DNA of 64,000 bases from Thiotrichaceae bacterium (GCA_011391085.1 JAABRD010000018.1:26241-90240), one strand, 5' to 3'; shown: positions 1-8,407, counted from the first letter of the stretch. Program-made: numbers and translations. Notes: generated by a model not told the origin, from the letters alone.

Positions 1-2275
1 ATCGGTGGGCGTCATTAAAACGGTTATCTTGAAGCGCTTGTGCCACTCTTTCCGCGATTTGTTGGACTACCATTGTTTTGAACGTTTCTTTTAACTGATT
101 TACCTGGTCACCCCCTGGGCGATTAGTCAGAGACTGGGCGGCTTCCGAGAAATTCCCAGACTGCATATTGTTCTGGTAACCTTGATAAAACTGTTCCCAA
201 TCCCGTTGAGTGGCTACTTCTATCAGTCGCTTTGACAGTTGTTGATCCAGGGCAATTCGTTGAGTACGCATGTCCTCGGTTTCTACTTCAAGATGCTTAG
301 GCAACGTGCGTAACTCCGCCAAAATTTGGTTGAGTTTATCTGGGTTTTGCAGATTTTCTTGCATGAGACTGGCAATTTGACGAACTGCCTCTTCATCTGC
401 TTTGCGAAATTCGATAACCTCTTGTTGACGGGCAAACAATCGCTGTTCTAAGCCCGTTCGTTGGCCACGCATGTCCTCGGTTTCTACTCCAGGATGCTTA
501 GGCAACGTGCGTAACTCCGCCAAAATTTGGCTGAGTTTATCTGGGTTTTGCAGATTCTCTTGCATGAGACTAGCAATTTGACGAACCGCCTCCTCGTCTG
601 CTTTGCGAAACGCGATAATCTCTTGTAGGCGAGTAGACAGTTGTTGATCCAAGGCAATTCGTTGAGTACGCATGTCCTCGGTTTCTACTTCAGGATGCTT
701 AGGCAACGTGCGTAACTCCACCAAAATTTGGTTGAGTTTATCTGGGTTTTGCAGATTCTCTTGCATGAGACTGGTAATACGCCGAACCGCTTCGCTATCT
801 TCTCTCATCGACAGTTCATTCTTAGCCTGGAGTCCGATAGAACGTGCATCTACCGAATGTGTCCCATAACGATAGGAACGCAAATATGCCTCAGCATGGG
901 TTGCGGCTGCTTGTAAATTGTTAGTCGCCACCGCCTTAGTTACCAACTCCCACAAGACGTTCTCTCGACGGTGTTGCAAATCGGCCAAAATATTTTCAGC
1001 CCGTTCTTGACTTAAAAAGGTTACATACGAAACCCGATGCTGAAAATAAGAGACTTTAACATATTTGTCGAACCAACTTTCAGCACTTTCCAGTTGTTGA
1101 TCGGTTACCTGTGGATTGGCCGTCGTTACTTGGTGCTGACGATATTGAACATAATCCACTGTCGTTTCCGCTACTAACCCCAAAACAACAGTGGCAACAC
1201 TGGTCCCCAACCAAGTTAACATTGTCTCTTTGCGACATTGTTGCAAGACCTTTTCAACCTGTTTCGCTGGTTCGGAACCGACCGGGAAGCGGTTTAACAA
1301 TTCTGAACCCACTTTCCAACAGCGACGCCAATTTTTCTTGGCCAGATAGTCCTGTAAATCAATGGCATCGCGCCGTTGGGCTATCCAAATAAAGGCATCT
1401 TCTAACCCAAAAGACTGTAAGGGCACTGTTTGCAGAGGACGTTCCTCCACCTCGCCATTCTCTAGTCGCAAAAATTGACTGGGCCCTAACGCACTGACCG
1501 GAAATTCCTTAAAATTGCCCTCGGTCACGGAAGAGTGCAACACATCACGGAGTCCTCGATGCGGGGGCGAAGGACTAGAACTGAGAAGTTCTTCCAACTT
1601 GCTATGTTCAAGTTCGGGATTGTTAAAATCTATCTGACTGTATCTATCCCACTTATTGACCAACAACGCCACGGGCACGGGTAATGCCGCGCCTTTTTGT
1701 TTTTCACCGCGCAACAAGGTGAAGGACTGACTTAAATTATACAAGTTCTTATGCGCTTGTCTATACCGAGTCTTTTGCGATCCTTGGTGATGACCTAACA
1801 TATCCCGATAAGGTGCTTCTGCAAGCACTAAAATGCCATCCATTTCCGTAAAGCGGTGTTGCAGATTTTTGGCAATTTCAGAACTACTGCACGTTGGATC
1901 AATCAACTCGCCTGAATAGTCCACCAATTCAATTCGAAAAGATTGATGAGTGGCGATGGTGAAATCATAATCAAACATGAAATGTTGATCGCCCTTTGAA
2001 TTCGGCGGTGGAACGTCGCCGTTAGACAGATTATTAGTGGCTTGTGCCATCCAGTCTTTATTGCGCTGTAAAGTTACCGCACGTTCATCGGGCTTATTTT
2101 TCTTACCTTTGGTAACTGGCACCTCAATGGGTCGCCAGGTACAGGTATGTCCCAATGGATGTGGATCCCGCGGCATAGCCAATGCGGCCAGCACACAAGT
2201 TTTACCAGAGGCCGACAGTCCATAGACCGCTAGACGATAGACCTTTTTAGGTTGTTTGGATTTGTTATGGTTCAT
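1..2275 (-). CDS. Membrane-anchored P-loop GTPase with internal repeats (partial, runs off left edge)
   Basis: Translating the minus strand from the ATG at 2275 gives an open frame of at least 758 codons with no stop before the window edge. Residues 19-26 form a Walker A/G1 loop (GLSASGKT) and residues 207-210 are NKWD, the guanine-specifying G4 motif, followed by an SAL-like G5 near residue 250, so a GTPase domain fills roughly residues 10-330. A single hydrophobic helix lies at about 352-370. It is followed by a long helical region containing three near-identical 67-residue repeats (about 493-694). It is the last gene of a minus-strand operon after a winged-helix, a coiled-coil and a WXG100-like gene. 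The domain logic recalls the GTPase-centred bacterial conflict systems described computationally by Aravind and colleagues. That link is inference; the GTPase motifs are seen directly. Confidence 0.8.
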   Translation of the reverse strand, partial: MNHNKSKQPKKVYRLAVYGLSASGKTCVLAALAMPRDPHPLGHTCTWRPIEVPVTKGKKNKPDERAVTLQRNKDWMAQATNNLSNGDVPPPNSKGDQHFMFDYDFTIATHQSFRIELVDYSGELIDPTCSSSEIAKNLQHRFTEMDGILVLAEAPYRDMLGHHQGSQKTRYRQAHKNLYNLSQSFTLLRGEKQKGAALPVPVALLVNKWDRYSQIDFNNPELEHSKLEELLSSSPSPPHRGLRDVLHSSVTEGNFKEFPVSALGPSQFLRLENGEVEERPLQTVPLQSFGLEDAFIWIAQRRDAIDLQDYLAKKNWRRCWKVGSELLNRFPVGSEPAKQVEKVLQQCRKETMLTWLGTSVATVVLGLVAETTVDYVQYRQHQVTTANPQVTDQQLESAESWFDKYVKVSYFQHRVSYVTFLSQERAENILADLQHRRENVLWELVTKAVATNNLQAAATHAEAYLRSYRYGTHSVDARSIGLQAKNELSMREDSEAVRRITSLMQENLQNPDKLNQILVELRTLPKHPEVETEDMRTQRIALDQQLSTRLQEIIAFRKADEEAVRQIASLMQENLQNPDKLSQILAELRTLPKHPGVETEDMRGQRTGLEQRLFARQQEVIEFRKADEEAVRQIASLMQENLQNPDKLNQILAELRTLPKHLEVETEDMRTQRIALDQQLSKRLIEVATQRDWEQFYQGYQNNMQSGNFSEAAQSLTNRPGGDQVNQLKETFKTMVVQQIAERVAQALQDNRFNDAHR
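238..805. repeat. Three 201-bp tandem repeats inside the GTPase gene
   Basis: The same stretch recurs with a period of exactly 201 bp (reference points at 270, 471 and 672), so each unit adds 67 codons and the reading frame is kept. Each unit encodes a segment containing LMQENLQNPDKL and LRTLPKHP and is predicted to be helical. The copies differ at only a few bases, which suggests recent duplication or homogenisation. The outer limits are approximate. Confidence 0.85.
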
Positions 2276-2433
2276 TGTTTCTCTGTTATGTTGTTAGTTT
2301 GGGGGGCAACGTGGTTTCTCGTTGGCCCACCCAAGCCCACTTTACAAGATAAATGGTGGGCAACAAAAGGACGTTGCCCGCCCCACACCGGCTTCAGGTC
2401 AAGTCTATTTCTCCAAATCTCCATAAGAATATT
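2276..2433. repeat. Intergenic palindrome of the gtgggcaac family
   Basis: This short spacer between the winged-helix gene and the GTPase gene holds an imperfect inverted repeat built on gtggtttctcgttggccc and gggcaac/gttgcccgccccac. Related gtgggcaac palindromes occur at about 5860-5945, 8770-8800 and 42703-42736. Such elements inside an operon may act as mRNA processing or attenuation structures; that role is inferred. Confidence 0.5.
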
Positions 2434-2706
2434 TTAAGCCGCTTTGGCCATCATGCGACCCACCAGGAGTTGCCGTCCCGTCTCCGTAATGAGATATTTG
2501 GAAGTATTTTGATTCTCCACCGTGTCCCGTGTCAAGTAGCCCTCTTTCACCAAAGCCTGCAAAACGTGATATGGAGGAGGTATGGGTGCCACCTCAAGTT
2601 GGTCTATATGTCTAACAATGTTATGCCACGTTAGAACTCCATTGTGTTTGGCCACATAGTCGAGGATTTTCCAAGCGGATTGGAAAGATAAGCAAGCATC
2701 GTTCAT
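2434..2706 (-). CDS. Small winged-helix-like protein
   Basis: This 90-residue protein has the pattern of a winged-helix domain: an N-terminal helix (AWKILDYVAKHNG), a turn-helix with HNIVRHI, then VLQALVKEGYLTRD and a final strand with YLITETGRQLL. The last part is the typical wing of MarR/PadR-type folds. It starts 3 bases after the coiled-coil gene ends and precedes the GTPase gene, so it is almost certainly cotranscribed. It could be a transcription factor for the operon or a protein-interaction module within the same complex; the sequence cannot decide. The family assignment is by pattern only. Confidence 0.65.
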   Translation of the reverse strand: MNDACLSFQSAWKILDYVAKHNGVLTWHNIVRHIDQLEVAPIPPPYHVLQALVKEGYLTRDTVENQNTSKYLITETGRQLLVGRMMAKAA

Positions 2707-2709
2707 AAT

Positions 2710-3666
2710 TTATTCATCCTGTGTGGTTGGGTGGTACAAGTCTTTGTCGGTAAGACGATATTCCTCTAAGGTTGCGGTATGCGTGTTATTCCATAAATCC
2801 TGCGCAACGTCTGGATCATCTGGTATACCAACCTTATATCCAAGAGATTCGTAATGTTGAAATTCTCGAATCTCATGCGTGTAGAAATTGATGTCATAAG
2901 CAGTTGGTGAAAGGGTGTTATTCAAGATCATTTTCAACCGGTTAATCATTCTAATATTTGGAATATAAGGGTCGAACCGTTCTACATGTTCTTTGACTTT
3001 TGCAACACCTTCTGGTGTTATCTTCACTCCTGCGGTAGAGAGTTTCTGCAAAGGTAATTTCAGTTGTTCTGGAAAAAAGGGGCGTCCACTACAAATACCT
3101 ACGTGCGAACCAAACTGTTTCTGCCAATCCGCTGTTAAAGGTCTTGTAAAACATTCAAGAGTTTCCTTTGACCAGCCTTTTTCCAAGGTTCCACCCGTGA
3201 TTTTTTGCCTAATTGGAATGACTGTTGCGGTCATTCTCGGCGCGGGAGGACTGGTCGCAAAATATTCCTCCAACTTGGCAACTGTATCTTCAAGGACTTG
3301 GGTAACCTCCTCATCCAATTGCGCTTTCATTCGAACGGCTTGCCGTTGATACTCTGAAATAGCCTCCTCTATTCGCCGTTTCCAACTCAGGAAATTATCA
3401 AATTGTTCCTGTGCCTCTTTAAGTTGATCATAAGCGTCTGAACGGGCATCATCATCCAGCGAGTCATGCGCATGTGCCTGAAGAATAGCCTCTTGACAAA
3501 ATTCCAATTGGCGTATATAGCCAAGTTGGGTTTCTTCAAGCCATTCTTGAATTTGCAGGATTTTGAAAGCAACTGCCTCCAGTACCTCTCCCATATCACC
3601 ATGGAATTGGGTGAGACGGGCTTTCAAAATGGCGATGGCTTCAGTGTTTCCATAAACCGGGTTCAT
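2710..3666 (-). CDS. Coiled-coil protein, partner of the WXG100-like/GTPase operon
   Basis: The product is 318 residues with no signal peptide and no membrane segment. Residues 1 to about 140 are strongly helical and rich in E, Q and K, with a coiled-coil character (IQEWLEETQLGYIRQLEFC onward). The C-terminal 180 residues are mixed and contain GRPFFPEQLKLPLQ and a VERFDPYIPNI segment that I do not recognise. The start ATG lies 3 bases downstream of the stop of the upstream WXG100-like frame (3670), so the two are probably translationally linked. Pairing of a small WXG100-like helical hairpin with a longer coiled-coil protein suggests a heteromeric complex. No function is assigned. Confidence 0.75.
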   Translation of the reverse strand: MNPVYGNTEAIAILKARLTQFHGDMGEVLEAVAFKILQIQEWLEETQLGYIRQLEFCQEAILQAHAHDSLDDDARSDAYDQLKEAQEQFDNFLSWKRRIEEAISEYQRQAVRMKAQLDEEVTQVLEDTVAKLEEYFATSPPAPRMTATVIPIRQKITGGTLEKGWSKETLECFTRPLTADWQKQFGSHVGICSGRPFFPEQLKLPLQKLSTAGVKITPEGVAKVKEHVERFDPYIPNIRMINRLKMILNNTLSPTAYDINFYTHEIREFQHYESLGYKVGIPDDPDVAQDLWNNTHTATLEEYRLTDKDLYHPTTQDE

Positions 3667-3669
3667 AGT

Positions 3670-3935
3670 TCATCGTGTTCGGTTGAGGTATTCGCGCAAC
3701 ACAGCAACTTGGTGCCCCAAAAATGGAATAAACTGATCGGCGGTTTCTAAAAAATGTTCAACCATCTGTTTGGTCTGCGTATACTCTTCGGCAAATTGTT
3801 GATATTGCCAGGTACCCTCAGGTTTCCAAGTGCGCCATCCAATTGAGATATATTCTGTCTCAATTGGTCATTGAAATATTGGAGATGTTGGGCAAAACGT
3901 TCAATATCATCAAGGTCTGCAATGGCTTGTGACAT
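3670..3935 (-). pseudogene. WXG100-like small helical protein, frameshifted
   Basis: The first frame starts at ATG 3935 behind GAGG and gives MSQAIADLDDIERFAQHLQY, a typical start of small WXG100-like proteins. It then runs into unrelated codons. From about 3840 another frame continues the expected protein with WRTWKPEGTWQYQQFAEEYT and an HIPFL-like segment (ADQFIPFLGHQ) to a TGA at 3670-3672. The total of 266 bp is one base short of a whole number of codons, so a single-base deletion near 3840-3845 explains both halves. The repaired protein would be about 88-90 residues, the normal family length. It could be a real inactivation, a sequencing error, or programmed slippage. Confidence 0.65.
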
Positions 3936-4001
3936 GTCAAATTTCCTCAAGTGTTTGTTTTTTCAACGGTGGTGTTTTGATTAAAGACGATTATGGCTTA
4001 T

Positions 4002-4028
4002 ATTATACCCTAAATTTGGAGAAAACAA
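4002..4028 (-). promoter_or_regulatory. Possible promoter of the WXG100-GTPase operon
   Basis: On the minus strand a perfect TATAAT (4002-4007) lies about 65 bases upstream of the ATG at 3935. A TTGTTT (4023-4028) sits 15 bases further up, a slightly short spacer. The assignment is from pattern only. Confidence 0.35.
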
Positions 4029-4112
4029 CATCAATTTAAGTAGAGTGGCCATGCAGTTTCTCGTTGACCACCAAAGTAGGCTACTAAAGGGGCCATTGTC
4101 CGCCCTCTACAT

Positions 4113-4250
4113 CTATGGCATTCCCGTTGCCAAAGACAATCTTCCCGTGACATACTTATGCAAGATACTCCTGGCCAAAGATTGATAAGAAATACCTTCC
4201 GCCATGGAAAGCATTGCTTTGGCCATCTCAAAATGGATGCTTTGGCTATT
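4113..4250 (-). pseudogene. Remnant of a ribbon-helix-helix antitoxin gene
   Basis: Directly after the higA stop, the minus strand encodes a fragment ending AEGISYQSLARSILHKYVTG and a TAG at 4113-4115. It has no start codon of its own. The same C-terminal stretch occurs intact in the antitoxin at 5170-5454, and the DNA of 4121-4205 and 5175-5260 is almost identical. This is a broken duplicate left by recombination between neighbouring toxin-antitoxin genes. Confidence 0.7.
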
Positions 4251-4703
4251 TCATAAAAAAACCGCCGGTGACACCCCAAAACGTTCCCCCAACTCGCAAA
4301 TTTGCCGGGAGTTTAGCAACTGTTTTCCATTTAAAATCTCCTCTACCACAAAGTGGTCCCCCAACTCTGGTAAATCATGGGACGTTAACTCGTTTTGTTC
4401 CATCAGAAACTGTAACACCTCCTCCCCAGTCACTTCTGGCTTCGAATAATGTTCAGTTTCATATTGTTCAATTAGCACTCGTAGAGTTTCCAGCAAACCT
4501 ATCCAAGGATGAGTTTCATCGTCGGGGACCACTTCCAACAAGTGGTCAAATAAGGCTAACAGACGTTGATATTCAGTGTTTGAATGGGGGACCCTCAATA
4601 CTTGAGACAGAGGAGACCAGCTATTTATCAAATGACTGATTAATTCAGAAAGAGACAGTTGTTGAAGCGGTGCCACTAGCGTTTCGGTGGGGTAAAACAT
4701 CAT
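4251..4703 (-). CDS. higA: HigA-type antitoxin (HTH, XRE family)
   Basis: The 150-residue product ends in a helix-turn-helix typical of HigA (COG5499): FLMEQNELTSHDLPELGDH, VVEEILNGKQLLN, ICELGERFGVSPAVFL. The N-terminal 90 residues are the acidic helical part that binds the toxin in this family. It lies 20 bases downstream of the HigB-like toxin gene in the same orientation, the toxin-first order usual for higBA. Such antitoxins repress their own operon. Recognition is from family motifs; the pairing follows from position. Confidence 0.85.
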   Translation of the reverse strand: MMFYPTETLVAPLQQLSLSELISHLINSWSPLSQVLRVPHSNTEYQRLLALFDHLLEVVPDDETHPWIGLLETLRVLIEQYETEHYSKPEVTGEEVLQFLMEQNELTSHDLPELGDHFVVEEILNGKQLLNSRQICELGERFGVSPAVFL

Positions 4704-4723
4704 CGTAAAGGCCTCTCATTATT

Positions 4724-5026
4724 TTATCTATCGCATTCGGTTTTCCACTGACCCATATCATACTCGGCATGAGTCATGACCGATTTAATATAAACCGTTT
4801 GAATACTATACAGAATTTTTACAATCACTCGGACTTTGTTACCGCCCACATTGAACACGACACATTTTCCGACCTGGTCCACACTGTTTGAAAAGGTACG
4901 ACGTAATTCCTCAAAATTTTGAAAGTGTGCTTTACTCAAAGTTTTATACCAACGTTCTAAAGCCGTTTTCGTGGTGGAGTGGTGCTGGCTAAATTCTCGC
5001 AGTTTGGCATAAGCAATGACGTGCAT
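4724..5026 (-). CDS. higB: HigB-type mRNA interferase toxin
   Basis: The start is placed at the internal ATG 5026, because MHVIAYAKLREFSQHH is the usual HigB beginning and an AGGTG lies about 10 bases upstream. An upstream ATG at 5149 would add 41 unrelated residues. The resulting 100 residues match the RelE/HigB family (COG4680), including LERWYKTLSKAHFQNFEEL, a CVVFNVGGNKVRVIV core strand pair and KSVMTHAEYD near the end. HigB toxins cleave mRNA on the ribosome. The partner is the HTH antitoxin immediately downstream. Confidence 0.85.
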   Translation of the reverse strand: MHVIAYAKLREFSQHHSTTKTALERWYKTLSKAHFQNFEELRRTFSNSVDQVGKCVVFNVGGNKVRVIVKILYSIQTVYIKSVMTHAEYDMGQWKTECDR

Positions 5027-5169
5027 TAAAGATTCACCTGGGCTGTCGTTATCAGGATAAGAAACAGTGTAGCATGAAAAATTTAAAATGGTCAACAAGG
5101 GGTTGAGGGCGGAATGGATTTTGTCAGTAGTTAATAAAACGGAATCCATTTGGTGCCCCCATCAACCAA

Positions 5170-5454
5170 TTATGATATTCCCGTTGCCAAAGACCATCTT
5201 CCCGTGACATACTTGTGCAAGATACTCCTGGCCAAAGATTGATAAGAAATACCTTCCGCCAAGGCCAGGATCTGTAACGCTTCCCAATCATTTTCAGAAA
5301 TAACCAAATGGAGGTCTTTCTGACTTTCCAAGGTGTATCTAGCATATTCTTGCAACTCTTGCGTGCGGTCGGCTAATTGACCCTTGGACTGCCATTCACC
5401 ACGTTCAAACGAGTCTAGCAAATGTTGTTCTTCTGAAGTTAACTCAATCATCAT
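5170..5454 (-). CDS. Ribbon-helix-helix (CopG-like) antitoxin
   Basis: Translation is taken from ATG 5454 (MMIELTSEEQHLLDSFERGE); the longer reading adds residues that do not fit the family. The protein resembles the widespread 90-100 residue antitoxins with an N-terminal acidic part and a C-terminal ribbon-helix-helix: DLHLVISENDWEALQILALA then GISYQSLARSILHKYVTG. No toxin lies immediately beside it in the expected place, so it is an orphan or pairs with a lost gene. A fragment of a second copy lies at 4113-4250. Confidence 0.75.
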   Translation of the reverse strand: MMIELTSEEQHLLDSFERGEWQSKGQLADRTQELQEYARYTLESQKDLHLVISENDWEALQILALAEGISYQSLARSILHKYVTGRWSLATGIS

Positions 5455-5580
5455 GATGCACCGCCTAAATAGTTTTTGAGGGTGGGCCACGCAGTTTCTC
5501 GTGACTCACCCTATATCATCGGAATTACCTCAACCGTTCCAGTTCCCAAACTTTACCAACCGGGCAACGAGAACTTCGAG

Positions 5581-5787
5581 TTAAGCCACCATCTCTGAGT
5601 CTGGTAGGGGTGGATTTGACGTTGGCAACGGCTTACGATACCGGGGTGGTCGAGAGACCACGGGGCGATTTTGTAATTGCTGTTGTTCCTGATAATATTT
5701 ACCCAAAGCATAGACATCATAGTTAAATTGGGCCGCCAGTTTGGCACTGTGTATACGAATTTCTTCCACAATCGGGTCAATCCACAT
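5581..5787 (-). CDS. Small conserved protein, possible antitoxin
   Basis: This 68-residue protein begins MWIDPIVEEIRIHSAKLAAQ, followed by YDVYALGKYYQEQQQ and a proline-rich basic tail (RPPRYRKPLP). It matches the general form of short proteins found next to PIN or RelE toxins in cyanobacteria and sulfur bacteria, where a W-x-D-x-I-V start and an ALG.Y motif recur. AGGAGG lies just ahead of the ATG, supporting translation. No toxin partner is visible, so the role is inferred. Confidence 0.5.
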   Translation of the reverse strand: MWIDPIVEEIRIHSAKLAAQFNYDVYALGKYYQEQQQLQNRPVVSRPPRYRKPLPTSNPPLPDSEMVA

Positions 5788-5960
5788 AGTTAACCTCCTA
5801 AAACAAATTCAGTCTCTCAGGACTGGCAGTCCTAACGTCCCCCGTCCATTCAGTCAAGGTGGGGTGGGCAAGTGTTTATTGGTCTGCCGACCTCTAATTC
5901 AATTCTTCAAAGTGGTGGGCAACGATAAACTTGTTGTCCACCCTACATAGACTAAACAAA
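5788..5960. repeat. Intergenic gtgggcaa palindrome
   Basis: The spacer contains ggtggggtgggcaagtgttt and, further on, gtggtgggcaacgat followed by gttgtccaccctac, forming inverted arms. It belongs to the same repeat family as 2276-2433 and 42703-42736. No gene is seen. Confidence 0.5.
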
Positions 5961-6227
5961 CTAGAGATTAGCCTGAAGACGAGATGACCGCTGGCTAGTC
6001 AAAGCCACAATCTCGACTTGTCGTTGTTGTGCTTGGGCTTCTTGAACTAGACATTCGATGCGTTGTGCGGTTTGGTGGTCAAGCCATTCTTCACCACATA
6101 ATTCACAAATCTGTGCCGGAACTTGTCGAATCACAATGAGACTACTACCCAAGTCAACCGTGGTGGTGGTATAACCAAAAACTTTTTGGCCACCACATAA
6201 AGCGCAAAAATTTACTAAGGGATTCAT
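5961..6227 (-). CDS. YgiT-type zinc-finger antitoxin
   Basis: This 88-residue protein carries two CxxC knuckles (CALCGG near residue 8 and CELCGEEW near residue 40) separated by strands VFGYTTTTVDLG and SLIVIRQVPAQI. This is the zinc-binding half of the MqsA/YgiT family. It lacks the DNA-binding HTH domain of full-length MqsA, as is usual for the short YgiT-type partners. Its ATG overlaps the stop of the DUF4258 gene by four bases (ATGA), so the two are translationally coupled. Confidence 0.8.
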   Translation of the reverse strand: MNPLVNFCALCGGQKVFGYTTTTVDLGSSLIVIRQVPAQICELCGEEWLDHQTAQRIECLVQEAQAQQRQVEIVALTSQRSSRLQANL

Positions 6228-6565
6228 TGAGTTTTCCTCGTTTTATAATCGGCTTCAAAATAGTCTAAACTGGGTTGATAAGCCGTGATAATATAAACCA
6301 TTTCATTGCACTCATCAACCGCGGCGACTACGTGCAATGGTATTCCTTCATGCCACCCTAGAAATAAGGCACTTGGATAAGGTCGGTCTTCTGGGTAATC
6401 TCGAACACGTTCTCCCAACCGCAACACTTCCAACACCGCCGATTGTCGAATATTACGTTGGAGTAAGCGTGAAAGGGTGTGATTCCGCCATTCGATGCGA
6501 TTTTGTCGCAAAGCCTTTTGTAAGGCTTGGTCATTGAGTATTTTAGGGTTAGAATCGGTCATCAA
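6224..6565 (-). CDS. DUF4258 toxin-like protein
   Basis: The 113-residue product matches the DUF4258 pattern: HTLSRLLQRNIRQSAVLEVL, followed by GERVRDYPEDRPYPSALFLG, HVVAAVDECNEMVYIITAY and a final P..YFEADYKTRK. This family has a RelE/BrnT-like fold and is commonly paired with a YgiT zinc-finger antitoxin, exactly as here. Its activity is presumed to be RNA cleavage, which is inference from fold. Translation could start at either of two adjacent ATGs. Confidence 0.8.
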   Translation of the reverse strand: MMTDSNPKILNDQALQKALRQNRIEWRNHTLSRLLQRNIRQSAVLEVLRLGERVRDYPEDRPYPSALFLGWHEGIPLHVVAAVDECNEMVYIITAYQPSLDYFEADYKTRKTQ

Positions 6566-6641
6566 TTTACCTGTTTTATCTGGTTCTCATATCCACCGGC
6601 TGAAGCCTCTAGTCCGGCGATTATTCCTTGTCTAGTCCATT

Positions 6642-8327
6642 TTACTCCATCCCACTCGCATTCATCAACCACCACGCCGATATATTTTTTTGCCAGGCGG
6701 TCTGGTCTGGTGGTCTGAATCCTGTAACGACCATAGATTCTGCCTCCTCTCCCAACTGTTCCAACTCGGCTCCCGTTGCTTGATTAGCACTGTTGGCAAA
6801 AAACTGACTAACTAACTGGAGAGAGTCTTTCAGATGACTTTGCTGAAAACGAATGACCACGGTGGCATCACGACGCATAAACAATCGTGGTTCTAATCCC
6901 ACGGCTTTGAAACTTTGTCGATTCAAAACGGGACTGGCTTTTTTAAACAAAAATTGCGTGACCGGGGTGATGTTAAAGTTTTGTGGTTCAACAACGTGTG
7001 CTTTGGCAAATTGTTGCAATTTGGTAAATAAGTCGTGTTTGACCCAGGAGTGAAGCGATTGTTCCGAGGCTTTTTCGGCCACCTTCTGGCCTAGTTTTTT
7101 CTCCATCAGCTGCCGGGCCGTTGTTTTTACCGCCGCTTTGGCCGCTGATTTAGCGACAGTTTTGGCACTACTGGTCAAAGCGGTGGCAGCACCAAAGGTG
7201 AAAATCGTCACCGCTAAATCTCCCATATCAGCCGTCGCAAAGGCTAAATCTCCTCCTGTCACTCGACGACCCTGGGCGAATTTGCCAATGACACTGAGTG
7301 CGTCATAGCCAGGCACGTTGCTGAGAAGACCGCCAGACTTAGGATTTAATTCGTCGTTTAAGGCTGAATCACTGAGAGAAGCGTAATATTCCAACTCACT
7401 CGGATAATTAGCCCCTGCGTTGGCTAATCCTTCATAGAGTTTTGGGGTTAAGTCGGCTGGTAAGCGGAAGAATAACTGTTGAAACAAGGGTGTACGTCCC
7501 CATTCCAATAAGGCTACTAGCGTGTTTTCGTCGTCATTTAACACAGCATCAATAAAGGCTAGATGCAAGGATTTGGGATAAGCCTCGTTCCCAAATAGCA
7601 CATCCGCCGGTGAATAACCTAAGCCACTTTTTGCGCCCCATTTGTTTAGCAATGCTTCGCCTTGGGGTAACGCTAATAAATCCCACAAGTGCGAGTCATT
7701 GACATAAAATTCAAGCGGTTGTTGACCGTGATTGACTACGCGCATGAATTTGGGCCATAATTCTTGACGAAACGTGTAGCGAAAGGATTCCTTGTCAATC
7801 ATTTGACTACGAAGGCTGGCGCCTTGTTCAAATAAGAAATTGAGGAGGGAACTTAATTGTTCCTCAGATTGCCCCAGGGTGTCATTTAACACTTCGGCTA
7901 ACCAACGTTCATATTCTGCGGCGCCAGGATTATTGCGTGGAAATAGAAACAGGGCTTGACTGCCTATTAGGCCACGTCGGGCGAGTCGGCAAATTAGGTT
8001 TCTATTTTTTTCAAGGGCTTGGGCCAGGGCAATGGCTTCGTCGCGGGCCGCATGTTGCACAAACAGGCCCGTGATAACGTCATAACATTCGTCATTTATG
8101 AGGGATTTGGTAAAACGAGTTGGGGTGTCTGCCAAAACCAGAAGAGAAGCCGTTTCAGGATGTTTTTCAATCCAGGGCATCCATTGCGGATGTTTTCCTA
8201 AGTTTTGCAACAAATAGCGTTGCTTTTCTAGGAGTTGCGGAGAGTTTTGTTGCAGAATTTGAAACCAGTCGGCATTAAGTGCAACAACTGTTTCAGCGGC
8301 AGTAGGAGTCCAGCCCGCTTGACTCAA
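6642..8327 (-). CDS. Large unknown protein; main frame of a phase-variable gene
   Basis: The frame is open from TTG 8327 for 561 residues and stays open upstream to 8420, but no ATG exists there. The natural start appears to be ATG 8566, which is currently out of frame because of ten TTGTG repeats. The protein is helical and acidic and I do not recognise the family. Residues 355-395 are Ala/Thr-rich and hydrophobic (MGDLAVTIFTFGAATALTSS, then KTVAKSAAKAAVKT), possibly a membrane-interacting helix pair. There is an FLFPRNNPGAAEYERW segment and a repeated LLNFLFEQG-type helical pattern. With the upstream signal anchor the full product would be about 640 residues exposed outside the cytoplasm. 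Confidence 0.7.
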   Translation of the reverse strand: MSQAGWTPTAAETVVALNADWFQILQQNSPQLLEKQRYLLQNLGKHPQWMPWIEKHPETASLLVLADTPTRFTKSLINDECYDVITGLFVQHAARDEAIALAQALEKNRNLICRLARRGLIGSQALFLFPRNNPGAAEYERWLAEVLNDTLGQSEEQLSSLLNFLFEQGASLRSQMIDKESFRYTFRQELWPKFMRVVNHGQQPLEFYVNDSHLWDLLALPQGEALLNKWGAKSGLGYSPADVLFGNEAYPKSLHLAFIDAVLNDDENTLVALLEWGRTPLFQQLFFRLPADLTPKLYEGLANAGANYPSELEYYASLSDSALNDELNPKSGGLLSNVPGYDALSVIGKFAQGRRVTGGDLAFATADMGDLAVTIFTFGAATALTSSAKTVAKSAAKAAVKTTARQLMEKKLGQKVAEKASEQSLHSWVKHDLFTKLQQFAKAHVVEPQNFNITPVTQFLFKKASPVLNRQSFKAVGLEPRLFMRRDATVVIRFQQSHLKDSLQLVSQFFANSANQATGAELEQLGEEAESMVVTGFRPPDQTAWQKNISAWWLMNASGME

Positions 8328-8407
8328 GTGGGATGTTAACTCGTTTTGGAGAGGATTTGGTTTAGAAGTGGGTGAAAGTGTATTTTTTTGTTGACTGTTG
8401 TTTGTTT

